Source: Timema cristinae
Lineage: Eukaryota > Arthropoda > Insecta > Phasmatodea > Timematidae
Direction of reading: 5' to 3'
Length of the DNA: 64,000 nt
Assembly: GCA_039000515.1 (NCBI GenBank)
Contig: JBCFYV010000001.1
Coordinates: forward strand, 65,036,489-65,100,488
Positions 8,958 through 19,981 of the stretch are shown in pieces (within the stretch, counting starts at the first letter, position 1; the number at the start of each line of letters is the position of its first letter). A model generated the notes under the pieces. It saw only the letters and a list, made by a program, of their open reading frames with translations. It searched no databases and was not told where the DNA came from. The position numbers and the translations under genes are program-made.

Positions 8958-11900
8958 TTGGTCTTTATGTGGTGCCAAAGAAATAAAAGGCATATGGGAA
9001 ATGACGGTCAGATAGTGATGGGGGATCTTAATGCAAAGATAGGAAAAGCGAGAGGCAGGTTTGAGGAGGTGTGAGAGAAAGAAGGATGGAGAGAGAGAGA
9101 CACAAGGAAGATGGAAGGTGAAAGTGGTAAAAAAAAGCTGGTATAAGAAGGAAAGAACATCATAAGATCACTAGATACAGTTGGGATGGTGAACATAAGT
9201 CGGTGACAAACTACTTTATCATGGATAAAGAAATGAAAAGGCAGACCGTAAATCATGTAAGGTAATACTAAGTGTGTCCTTAGATAGTGACCACAGATGT
9301 TGGTGGTGGAGACAGGTAGTAAGACAAATAATAATAAGGGTGTGGAGGCTAAAAAAAATGAAGAGGAAATAGAGCTGTACCTAAGAAAGGCAAGAAGCTT
9401 AATACCCAGGGATGAGATTCAGAGTGTAGAGATTGAATGGGAAAGTTTTAAGAACACTCGGGTGGGAGCAGCAGAGGAGGTATGTGGGAGGACGAGTGAT
9501 AAGAATAAGTGGAAGGAGACACCCTGGTAGAACAAGAGGGTGAAGGAAATGGTAGAATAAATAAATACAGCATTCAGAAGGAGTTTTAAGAATAGGAATG
9601 TGGAAACAGGAAGAATACAGGGAGAAGATTAAAAGATCGAAGCAAGTTATACAGGAAGGCAGGAAGGATTGGATGCAAAATGCGGAAATGCTGGAACAAG
9701 TTGGGGAAGCAAGTATTAAGGTGTTATATAGTCTAGTAAAAAATAAGAGATGAGAGGAAAAACAAGAATTTAGAATGAGAGCCGAAGGAAGAATGTGGAA
9801 GAAAATGAACTATGGATAAGATATTTTAAGAAAATGTTCAACCCCAGAAGAGGAAAGGAATAAGAGTGAAACAGAGAAGCAGGAAGATATAGAAGAAGAG
9901 GGAGAAAGAGGTCCCACATGCAAAGAGGTGTAGGACGTATTAAAGAAGAGAAACAAGGAAAAGCACTGGGTGTGGACAAACTGACTATAAAAATGATAAG
10001 AGAAGCAGATTAAGCAGGTATACAATGGTTATACAGACTGCTCAAAGTGGTTTGGAAAGAGAACAAGGTACCGGAAAATTGGAAAGAAGGAGTTATAGTA
10101 CCTATTTTTAAAAAAGGATACAGGAAGATGTGTACAAATTATAGGGGGATAACGCTGATGTGCCACTGTACATTAATATATGAGAAGATACTGGAAAAGA
10201 GAATAAGAAATAAAATGAAAGGAAGGTGGCGAGAGGAACAACACGAATTTAGGGAACAGAGTTCTACAATAGACTTAATCTTTGTCATACAACAGCTGAT
10301 GGAAAGAAGGTATGAATATGGTAAGAACTTGGTAATGGTATTATGGATGTGGAGAAGGCATATGATAGTGTGGGTAGCAATAAAGTATGGAAAGCGATGG
10401 AGGAGGCAAAGGTGGTAAGAGGAGTTGTGTTAAGATGGAGAATGGAAGGATGGAGTGGTTCCAAATAAGAAATGGAATGAAGCAGTGGAGTGTCCTCTCA
10501 CCATTGGTCAACAAAGTGCCAGGAAAACTCGGAGAGGAAAGATTTTGAAAGACATGATGTTTGCTGATGACTTGATGGTATGGGGGAGAAGGAAGAGGAA
10601 GTACAGGAACAAGTACAGAATGGAATGAGGAAGTAAAAGCATGTGAAATGTTAATGTACTATGGCAAAGTATGAAGTGATGGTAATGCTATAGGGTTGGA
10701 TGGAGTAGAGCTGAGAAAAGTACAGAACGTAAAATATCTTGGAAGCGTGAGTGAGGAGAAAGGTGTCAGAAGAGAGGATTTAATGAGAAGAGGACAGCAG
10801 GGAGAGTTGTACTATAGGTGTGTAAGAGACCTGCTATGGAGAAGAGGACAGCAGGGAGAGTGGTACTATAGGTGTAAGAGACCTGCTATGGAGAAGAGGA
10901 CAGCAGGGAGAGTGGTACTATAGGTGTAAGAGACCTGCTATGGAGAAGAGAACAGCAGGGAGAGTTGTACTATAGGTGTGTAAGAGACCTGCTATGGAGA
11001 AGAGGACAGCAGGGAGAGTGGTACTATAGGTGTAAGAGACCTGCTATGGAGAAGAGAACAGCAGGGAGAGTTGTACTATAGGTGTGTGGAGACCTGCTAT
11101 GGAGAAGAGGACAGCAGGGAGAGTTGTACTATAGGTGTGTGGAGACCTGCTATGGAGAAGAGGACAGCAGGGAGAGTGGTACTATAGGTGTGTAAGAGAC
11201 CTGCTATGGATAAGAGAACAGCAGGGAGAGTGGTACTATAGGTGTGTAAGAGACCTGCTATGGAGAAGAGGACAGCAGGGAGAGTGGTACTATAGGTGTG
11301 TAAGAGACCTGCTATGGAGAAGAGGACAGCAGGGAGAGTGGTACTATAGGTGTGTGGAGACCTGCTATGGAGAAGAGGACAGCAGGGAGAGTTGTACTAT
11401 AGGTGTGTAAGAGACCTGCTATGGAGAAGAGGACAGCAGGAGAGTTGTACTATAGGTGTGTAAGAGACCTGCTATGGAGAAGAGGACAGCAGGGAGAGTT
11501 GTACTATAGGTGTGTAAGAGACCTGCTATGGAGAAGAGGACAGCAGGGAGAGTGTACTATAGGTGTGTAAGAGACCTGCTATGGAGAAGAGGACAGCAGG
11601 AGAGTGGTACTATAGGTGTGTAAGAGACCTGCTATGGAGAAGAGGACAGCAGGGAGAGTGGTACTATAGGTGTTAAGAGACCTCTATGGAGAAGAGGACA
11701 GCAGGGAGAGTGGTTCTATGGGTAAGAGACTGCTATGGGAGAGGAGGGGAGTTGTACTATAGGTGTGTAAGAGACCTGCTATGGAGAAGAGGACAGCAGG
11801 GAGAGTTGTACTATAGGTGTGTAAGAGACCTGCTATGGAGAAGAGGACAGCAGGGAGAGTGGTACTATAGGTGTGTAAGAGACCTGCTATGGAGAAGAGG

Positions 11901-12550
11901 ACAGCAGGGAGAGTGGTACTATAGTGTGTAAGAGACCTGCTATGGAGAAGAGGACAGCAGGGAGAGTTGTACTATAGGTGTGTAAGAGACTGCTATGGAA
12001 GAGGACAGCAGGAGAGTTGTACATAGGTGTGTAAGAGACCTGCTATGGAGAAGAGGACAGCAGGGAAGTGTACTATAGTGTGTAAGAGACCTGCTATGGA
12101 GAAGAGGACAGCAGGAGAGTGGTCTATAGGTGTGTAAGAGACCTGCTATGGAGAAGAGACAGCAGGAGAGTGTCTATAGGTGTGTAAGAGAGTAGGGTGA
12201 CCTCTATGAAGTAAGTGTCCTTATGTAGGAAGTGTTGTACATGTGTACTTTGTACCTATGTCACATGCAGAAAAACATGGACAATGAATATCAGAGAGAC
12301 CAGGAAAGTGGAGGCCATGGGATTGAAGTTTGTGAGGAGCATGTTAGCTGTCACGAGTGGGGGTACAGGGGATACATGAGATAGTAGAGGAAGCAAAGCA
12401 AGATGGAGGAGTAGATAACAGAAAGTGTTCAAGTGAGAAGAGAAGAATGGACGACATTAAAGGAAGAAGAGTGGAGGAAAGATAAACGAAGATGGAGGCA
12501 TTTTAATAAAATGACCTGGCCACAAGCTGGAAACAGTTAATGATGATGGT
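8958..12550 (+). mobile_element. RTE-like LINE, decayed, with an internal minisatellite
   Basis: In order on +: an endonuclease fragment with QIVMGDLNAKIG (about 9000-9045); a linker containing RDEIQSVEIEWESFK and TPWWN near 9530; the RT fingers with VPENWKEGVIVPIFKKGYRK and NYRGITLM (about 10050-10160); RT motif A VEKAYDSV (about 10349); RT motif C MMFADDLMVWG (about 10556); and QNVKYLGSVSEEKG (10725). The 54-bp array comes next, then a C-terminal part with RKVEAMGLKFVRSML (about 12306) and the shared 3' end WRHFNKMTWPQAGNS with a TGATGATG tail. The frame shifts many times, so it is dead. The endonuclease start is missing. RTE assignment is from motif style and tail and is tentative. Confidence 0.8.
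10784..12195 (+). repeat. 54-bp minisatellite grown from LINE RT coding sequence, about 26 units
   Basis: The 54-bp unit encodes CVRDLLWRRGQQGEWYYR in frame, and related LINE proteins carry a single similar segment (QQG..YR.VRDL.W) here. Some units lack GT and are 52 bp. From about 11,400 to 12,190 units increasingly lose single bases, mostly from doubled bases (GG to G, CC to C). That may be consensus error or array decay. Confidence 0.95.
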
Positions 12551-15280
12551 ACCAAAGCAATTGAGAGTTCACATATTTCGGCTTTATCTGTTAATAACCC
12601 TTAGTTTGAGGTAGGAGGAGCCTTATAATATTGTTGTATGTACTTCAACTAAAACAAATGTATACAAAAAATATATTGCCTATAGTATTGAAAAAATAAT
12701 TAGTTTTGGCCATTAATTTGTTGAACTAATTAATGAGTTCTATTAACATGATTATAGCCAGGGCCTTGGAGTCAGTACACCAAGAATTTGACTCCTTGGT
12801 AAACTTCTAAAGTATATTAATTAGCAGGGCCCAGATTTTGATTACCTTAAATTGACGCAAAAAACTCTAAATAATGACTTTAAATTTTATTGAGATTCCA
12901 TAATATGATGTATTTATTACAAGGGTTAGGATTCACATCATACACGTAAGCAAAAATATCGCTCCTGGTCTGTCTATTTCCAGTTTTTCCTCGATATGGA
13001 CTCGTCTGGAATAGAATGACCCGTATACAGTCCCAGGAAATTCTTAAGTTTAACAATGCTCAGTTTCTACAAAGGAATGTTTACAGATACCAGAACGTCA
13101 CACAAATTTTTATAAAATGTTTAGGATTTTTCTTGATTCATGAATACATTTTGTGCAAGTAATAATTGATAGGTTTTCTTTTTATCAATATTCTGGATAC
13201 CACGGCCATGTTTGTTGCGACTGATATGCTGTTGAATGGTTAAATCTTTTATCTGATGCTAGACACTTTCACTTTACATATTTTACAGAAAAGTATTTCA
13301 CTCTCTGTAGAAAAAATATCCTTTACAAATTCAGTAATAATTTGCCCAGTCGTAGCTCGTGTATAGGCACTGCGAAACTGCAGCACCCCCTTTTTTTCGC
13401 TTGATATTATCGATAACATTTAATATAATGAGTTCTTTTTTCTTTAATTCTTTCTTTATTTTTGTAGTACAATATATATTCCTTAATCTTAATGTAGTAC
13501 GTCTGTAGCCATCCCCCAGTTTATGAAAAAGATACAACAATCTTTGTATGGAACTGTGCGCTTCACAGTGCCAGCGAGTGGGGTTTGACTGTTGTGTACA
13601 TGCGCACATAGGAGGAGGGTGGGGAGGAAGGCGGGACTGCCAGGTAGAGAGTACTGTTGCTCTTGCAGTGCCGGCTCTGCTGTGATGGTGGAAGGAAGTT
13701 TTTTTTTACTCAGGATGTGTTGTGCTTAAAAACCGTGTATCATATTCTTGAATGTGATAAAGTGTATAAGAGTGTAAAATTAGATTATTATTCTGCTTCT
13801 AGCTATTCTATTTGATTCATTTTTTTTTCGGTTCCTTTATTTAACAGAAAGACTAAATGCGCTTGCAGTACTTTCAATGGAGAAAAATGTCCTCAATTGT
13901 CATCCAGAGATCAAAGAGAAGATTATTGAACTATTGGGCTTTATTTTTGTTAAGATTTTATCAATTTCCTGAATAAATTTTCTTTATATACATGTTTTTT
14001 TCCATTTACACAATTTTAATTTTCTGGAACAGCACCCCCACTAACTTTAGCTACGAGCTGCTACTGAATTTGCCTTAAATGACTCGCTTTAGATGGTTTG
14101 GTTTAAAGAATTCTAAATACACATAAGATGATTGCAAACGAATAAATATAACGTGCACTTTATAAATGAAAACTATGCATTTAAAATCTTTTAACAACTA
14201 AAATCATGTGTTCTACTTAACACTGAAATACAAATACCTGCTTTAAAAGCGATAGCTACCCATCCCCCTGCCTAGAATAGATAGTGAGTGACTCACCAGG
14301 AATGTAGTTAAAGATGCAGTAAAGGCAAAAGTTTCATATCCTCCTCCTGCAACAAGTTTGAAAAGTTCACCGGAATTTGATGTTTTATAAGCACAGTAAA
14401 GGGGCACAAAGTTCATTATCTTCTCCAGTCAACAAGTGTGTGGTAGAATGTTTGATGTTTGAATATTCATGTTTTATCAAAGCATTGATAATTCATATAG
14501 GCCTATATAAACTTTTTAAAAGTTATTTTCAAACAGTTTTAAATTTTATTTCTAAATGATGCGTAAAAATTACTTTTTAAACAAAAGAAAAAGTGAAAAA
14601 TCAAAAAAGACCTACAAATCTAAAATGGCAAAAAATGACCTATAAAATATAAATGTCTGCAATGAGGGGATCATGAATAGAGTTTATGTACTTATGAGCA
14701 TTGTCTATTCTAATGTCCAAAAATAATATTATTGTTCATGTGTTCATCTTGATAAACATTTAAAGATAACTGTGGTGTTGAAAATGCAAGTTTAGCACTA
14801 CTTTTTTCTATTGATGTTTGAATGTGCTATTTTGTCTGCCGAGCCTACGAACACCAAGCACGTTCAAAAACACATGTTTTCATGCGCATGACAGTGATGT
14901 GCACTTGTTTAAATGTTTTCCAATTTACTGACCCCCTCATGTGCTTTTAGTTGGATAACAGCTGTCAGCTGAAGCTGCTTACATTTATAAGTATAGTTGA
15001 GTTTGAGTATAATTTAGATTCCTGCTGCACATTATTTTATATAGGCAGTGAATAATCATTTGTGTTTGTACAAAAATAAAAGAAAATTCTTCATAAAGAG
15101 GCAACTTGTTCATTGCTTGCGTTAAAAAGCGGTATCCAGAAGAAAAAAATCAGTGTAAATCTCTCAAAAAGATGCCAGTGAAATGGAAATAATCAAAAGT
15201 ACAGAATTTATCTGAAGGCAAGTTTGAGAGTCCACAAGTGTTTCTATACCAAAAGTTTTGAAAGTAAGTTCAAATGTATT
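12551..15280. other. Intronic AT-rich sequence with no recognised gene
   Basis: No splice-bounded or protein-like ORF is seen. Around 13340-14065 there are faint inverted blocks with GCAGCACCCCC that could be remains of a hAT-like element, but the ends do not pair well enough to call. By position this belongs to the last mRpL24 intron. Confidence 0.35.
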
Positions 15281-15282
15281 AT

Positions 15283-15522
15283 TATTATTTATTAGCACGC
15301 GTCTACTACCTTTGGTTGTACGCACTTTCGCTAATTAAGGTAGGTATTGTTAGATGAAATGAGGACCTACAGATTTAACGTGGAATCGAACCACGTGGAG
15401 CCTGGCATTCCAACATTCACAAGAGTCTGTCATAGTGAAGGAGGTTTGGGAATCAATAAATTGTGCGACAGATGAACCGGCCACAGCATGAGTCTGACAC
15501 TTACCCTAGACCACCAGTCACC
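15283..15522 (-). mobile_element. tRNA-derived SINE, copy 3, many single-base losses
   Basis: Same family and order as the copy at 7464-7742, including the tRNA head end CACCAGTCACC. It has more than ten single-base deletions, almost all reducing doubled or tripled bases (for example CACGGTGG to CACGTGG, GAGCCCTGG to GAGCCTGG). The pattern could be age or sequencing error. Confidence 0.8.
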
Positions 15523-16112
15523 CATTCAATAATATAATACAAAAGTAGGATAAGCATTTTCCTTCTATAAATTAGTTTCATTTATAAGCAATATATACAC
15601 CTGCTATGTGGCGCATAGTCTAAATAGTCTTACTCTCAGTATGACGATTTGGTATGGTTCGATTACCATCATCTACTGAGAGTTGCTTTCTAAATGGTTT
15701 CTGCTCCTATGAAGTGGCAATTTATTAAAATTCTACACCCTCATTAACGTGGAGAGAGAATATAAACACCATTCAGAAAAAGCCACTCTGAGTAAACACG
15801 ACAGGCATTCAAACCCGATCTCCTCTTCATTAGCCATCAAGTCTTTTTCGAGAGTGAAGCCAGGATCCAGGATGATGTTGGAACGAAACACGGGTCTAAG
15901 AATTGATAAGTTAACTAAAGTAAAATTGTAGATTAATCCAAAATATAGTTTAGAAAAGTTGTATACCTAGAAGTGTTTAAATATCTCTCTATATGATGAT
16001 AAAATGGGTATCAAAAAGTGCACGATATTAAGAGAGATGTCTTCCCCAAGCGTCAAGCATCGAATGTGGGCACTTTAACGTCATCATGTAGCACCATATA
16101 GAACGGGCCATC

Positions 16113-16665
16113 CTACTCAGCTCATAGCAGGGCTCTGGCTCTTACTCAGCTCATAGCAGGGCTCTGGCTCCTACTCAGCTCATAGCAGGGCTCTGGCTCC
16201 TACTCAGCTCATAGCAGGGCTCTGGCTCTTACTCAGCTCATAGCAGGGCTCTGGCTCTTACTCAGCTCATAGCAGGGCTCTTACTCAGCTCATAGCAGGG
16301 CTCTGGCTCCTACTCAGCTCATAGCAGGGCTCTGGCTCTTACTCAGCTCATAGCAGGGCTCTGGCTCTTACTCAGCTCATAGCAGGGCTCTTACTCAGCT
16401 CATAGCAGGGCTCTGGCTCTTACTCAGCTCATAGCAGGGCTCTTACTCAGCTCATAGCAGGGCTCTGGCTCTTACTCAGCTCATAGCAGGGCTCTTACTC
16501 AGCTCATAGCAGGGCTCTGGCTCCTACTCAGCTCATAGCAGGGCTCTGGCTCCTACTCAGCTCATAGCAGGGCTCTGGCTCTTACTCAGCTCATAGCAGG
16601 GCTCTGGCTCCTACTCAGCACATAGCAGGGCTCTTACTCAGCTCATAGCAGGGCTCTGGCTCTTA
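16113..16665. repeat. Minisatellite of 29-bp and 23-bp units, 20 units
   Basis: The long unit contains TACTCAGCTCATAGCAGGG followed by CTCTGGCTCY; the short unit lacks six bases (TGGCTC). I count 15 long and 5 short units in the order LLLLL S LLL S L S L S LLLL S L. No coding role is visible. It lies within an mRpL24 intron. Confidence 0.95.
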
Positions 16666-17089
16666 CTGAGATCACAAACCACAACATAAATATAGCAGAG
16701 GTTTCTCCTCGTGAACCTGAGGAGTTAGAGCTCGATGTAGTTATGTCTATTGATAATAATACTCTTGGAAATAATTTATAATCAGGATTTAAAATGTATT
16801 TTAAGAAGTATTAACTCTGAATCCCTCCTTTAGTATAACAACACTTCCCTATGAAAGAATGGCATTCATTCTTGGTGAGAAAAGTTACGTACACAGGTTG
16901 GGGGCAGGGGGAGGGTGGCTAGGCTAAATGTCTACATGGTGCTACATGGGGGGATGGGGCTAGAATAGATTGCCCGCTAAGTAATATGTTATAAGAGATG
17001 GATAACATTGGTGTTAAAATTTAATAAGTAATTTAAAAAAAACTATTCTAATTATTGTGGTTCACTTTCACTTTTAAAGTGCTAATTGA

Positions 17090-17262
17090 AATCCTACATG
17101 TGAAACGAATGTATATGGAAAGAGAGGTAGGTGGCAGGAGACTAGAGAGAGGGAGAGAGATGATAGGAGAAATGTTCCTGGACAGACAACGTTGGCGAAA
17201 GCTTGTTCGCAAATACCTTACCCGGCAAGTTGGAGGGGTTCCATGCTGATGATGAGTATCCG
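17090..17262 (+). mobile_element. LINE 3' end fragment
   Basis: The plus-strand frame reads MEREVGGRRLERGREM and DRQRWRKLVRKYLTRQVGG, then stop, then a TGATGATGA tail. LINE proteins of RTE-like elements end with this kind of D..RWR.LV motif and tandem-repeat tail. It is short and 5' truncated. It differs in sequence from the other LINE ends in the window. Confidence 0.55.
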
Positions 17263-17369
17263 ACATGCTACATCAAATATTGGAATTAAAACCTTTGAAC
17301 TTTACATAGAGAAATATAATCAACCATTGGAGTTGTATTGATACCGCAATCATTTGGAGATGATATATT

Positions 17370-17804
17370 TGTCTTGCAGTCAACAATCATAGGAACAGGG
17401 AAGAGAAACTCGCACTTTACCTTTGTATGATGCCTTTGTCTTGTAGTCGATAGTCTCTCCGGCCATCACAGCAATAGGGATTATACGACCTGACCGAACA
17501 GAAACACGCACTTTACCTTTGTATGATGCCTTTGTCTTGTAGTCGATAGTCTCCCCAGCCATCACAGGAATAGGGATTATACGACCTGACCGAACAGAAA
17601 CACGCACTTTACCTTTGTATGATGCCTTTGTCTTGTAGTCGATAGTCTCCCCGGCCATCACAGGAATAGGGATTATACGACCTGACCGAACAGAAACACG
17701 CACTTTACCTTTGTATGATGCCTTTGTCTTGTAGTCGATAGTCTCCCCGGCCATCACAGGAATAGGGATTATACGACCCGACCGAACAGAAACACGCACT
17801 TTTT
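17370..17804 (-). repeat. 96-bp tandem repeat within mRpL24 exon 4
   Basis: Four full units (32 codons each) at about 17421-17804, plus a degenerate fifth at about 17370-17418 that has an internal deletion. Units are nearly identical, with one Pro-to-Ala difference in the fourth. Each full unit ends with the same exon/intron boundary sequence AAAG|GTAAAG. Confidence 0.9.
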
Positions 17805-17845
17805 CTCCCGCATCTGTAAATCTCCATTCCACTGGTGTCGATTGT
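17421..17845 (-). CDS. mRpL24: mRpL24, exon 4 with tandemly duplicated 3' part
   Basis: The exon starts after the acceptor TTTCTGTTTAG. Its first base (A) completes a Leu codon begun in exon 3, then reads [19 protein letters not shown] and [10 protein letters not shown], matching the L24m consensus EWRFTE.GE.VRVS.RSGRIIP.P. The 32-residue segment starting [10 protein letters not shown] and ending TKASYKG is present four times in frame. Each copy ends with an identical candidate donor, so the exon could end at 17709, 17613, 17517 or 17421. Ending at 17709 gives a protein of ordinary length; each later donor adds 32 residues without shifting frame. All four ends leave one G, which joins AT of exon 5. 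Which donor is used cannot be seen from DNA. Confidence 0.85.
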
Positions 17846-17899
17846 CTAAACAGAAATACTATCGTGTCAGACAAAAAAGCAGTTCATTTGTCAATTTTG

Positions 17900-19680
17900 T
17901 AGCAACACATTGAATCTAGCTAAAATGTTAATATCACTGGAAATAATAAATATTGTAATGCGGATGGTTTGAGTTTACCATGTTTTCTAGTGAGTGAGCA
18001 TGTGTATGAATTCTTGTGGAACATTCTAGATGTTGTCTGTGTGGGCTCTGTGATTTTCAATATTATAAATATTCAGCAGAACTCTCAGCTTTTTGCGGTA
18101 GTGAAATGGAGTGAAACAACAGATAGTTTTAAATTGATTCAAATATGCTTTATTTAATTAATTAGCAGTTTGGCCTGTAGTTTGCATCAAACTGTATCAA
18201 ATTAGGTTCCTCTGTGCACAATCCTGAGCAAACTACGGCAATCACAAACTATGGCAACTAATAAATTTTTTAAATATCTTGGAAAGAACATTATTTCTAG
18301 TCTACAAACTGATATATCAAACAAAAGCAATCCATTTGCAACACAATCTTTATCTAAGCACGGTCATCTTATAAGTGAAACAAGTAATATACATCATTAC
18401 AAAAATATGCTGGATTAAAAAAAAAAAAAAAAAAGTATCATATTTCACTGAAGAACGTAAATGAAAAAAGACTTTAATAAAGAACCATAATAAATATTGA
18501 GCCTCAGGGTCCCCAAGCTATGTCACCAGAATATATTTACTTCAATTTTTATTTATATATTAACAATACTAATGGATCCAATTGAAGATAATATTTAGTT
18601 TTTATACTTGTTTAATTTTATACATTTTTATTCTATTTATAAATTTAAAGTTTTCCACAATATCGAGGTTTTTTAAGGACAAGTGTCCTTAGTGAAACCC
18701 CAAGGTGTGCACCTAGGGTATACTTTTATTTATAAAAATCAAATATGTTGAGCCTAATGCCTTATTTTGTGAGTCAATTGGAAAATGCATCTTTAAACTC
18801 AATTAACTAAACAATTTTAAACTCTAAATAAATAGTTAAGGAAATGTTTAGAATGTGTACCTAGGCCTCTTTTTTATATCCATAGTGAGCCTGACACATT
18901 ACATAGTGTATTGAGTAGCTTAAGAACCAAACCACTTTCTTTGGGAAACACACCGTTTGAGTCTCAAGTATTAAACTGCCGTGAATGCTCGTGCAGAAGG
19001 AAGCCATTTGAAGGACCATGAAAATCTTAGACTTAGTATAATTATTTAGGGAATCTATTGGATGCTTATTGAATTTTCAATTAATAACTTTTAAAGGTTC
19101 CTGGTTATAATTATATTAGAAATTACAGCCATCTAAAAAAAAGGTTGATATAGATCACTAGTTTTTAGCCCGTCCAGAGCTATAGCTCATTAACTATAGG
19201 AAGCAATAATCAACTATCATAAAATAATACAGGATGTGTATCTTTGTGTAAATGCTATAACTTCAAAACCACACAGACTTAAACTAACTTAAATCATGCT
19301 AATATACAAAAATGAAATTAATGTAGTGGGATTACTCCAAATACCTCAATCATTCTTAAATATTTGTAATTTCCAGGTGGAATTTGGTGAAATGGAAAAT
19401 TTAGATATTTCAAAAACTTATGTAAGAAGACTACTTGTCAGCGAACCTGCTTAGGTGGCCAATTTGTCTACTAGATATCCACGCAAATGCAGGCACACTT
19501 CCTATAATCTAGAGTACAAATAGTGTGTACAGAAAAGTTATTACTTAATATTCAAAAGAAACTTCAGCTTTTAACACATATTTAGATTATAATCTGTATT
19601 TTGAATAATTTTTTTAACAAACCTACTTTTAATATTTTGTAACAGAATATAAAACCATAAAGGATCTATATTTATTTTCC
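17900..19680. other. Intronic AT-rich sequence, nothing recognised
   Basis: Only short low-complexity ORFs and A/T homopolymers (for example near 18415). Positioned between mRpL24 exons 3 and 4. Confidence 0.4.
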
Positions 19681-19775
19681 CCTGTGGTTAATTTTATATA
19701 CCATAAAAGAACAAAGTTTCTTTATGAAAAACAGATACATCAAGTAGGTCGCCCTGACCTCTCTTCGTCTTTCAG

Positions 19776-19887
19776 TGACGTTCTGTCGCTCCTGAAGCGC
19801 GAGTTCCCCTCACCGATGACTCATAGATTAATTGCCGCAAGCCTGCTGCATCATTTGGAAGGTCTCCGTTCAAGATTTTCTGAGTAG
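19776..19887 (+). other. Possible terminal exon of an unknown plus-strand gene
   Basis: A strong pyrimidine tract and acceptor (CTCTTCGTCTTTCAG) ends at 19775. The frame that follows encodes DVLSLLKREFPSPM, then HRLIAASLLHHLEGLRSRFSE-stop at 19885-19887. An AATAAA lies at 19968-19973 and the 72-bp array begins a few bases further on. The composition (Leu, Arg and Ser with helical spacing) looks real, but I do not recognise the protein and see no partner exon. It would lie inside an intron of mRpL24 on the opposite strand. A fossil fragment is equally possible. Confidence 0.3.
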
Positions 19888-19967
19888 GACGTAGAGTTTG
19901 ATGTTCACTCACTGCTAGAGTTTGCGGTCCATAATATAATCGCAAATGCAACCGTTTATGCCATAAA

Positions 19968-19973
19968 AATAAA
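19968..19973 (+). promoter_or_regulatory. Candidate polyadenylation signal
   Basis: AATAAA lies 80 bp after the stop of the exon-like ORF at 19776-19887 and directly before the 72-bp array. It supports that ORF being a 3' terminal exon only weakly, as AATAAA is common in AT-rich DNA. Confidence 0.25.
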
Positions 19974-19981
19974 CGTGATTA

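Noticed and set aside
10696..11931. Several ORFs with repeated CVRDLLWRRGQQGEWYYR
   Set aside because: They are parts of the LINE-derived array broken by indels, not a repeat-protein gene.
13340..14065. Possible hAT-like element with GCAGCACCCCC near each end
   Set aside because: The blocks match partly in direct and partly in inverted orientation, the ends do not align cleanly, and no 8-bp target duplication is visible.
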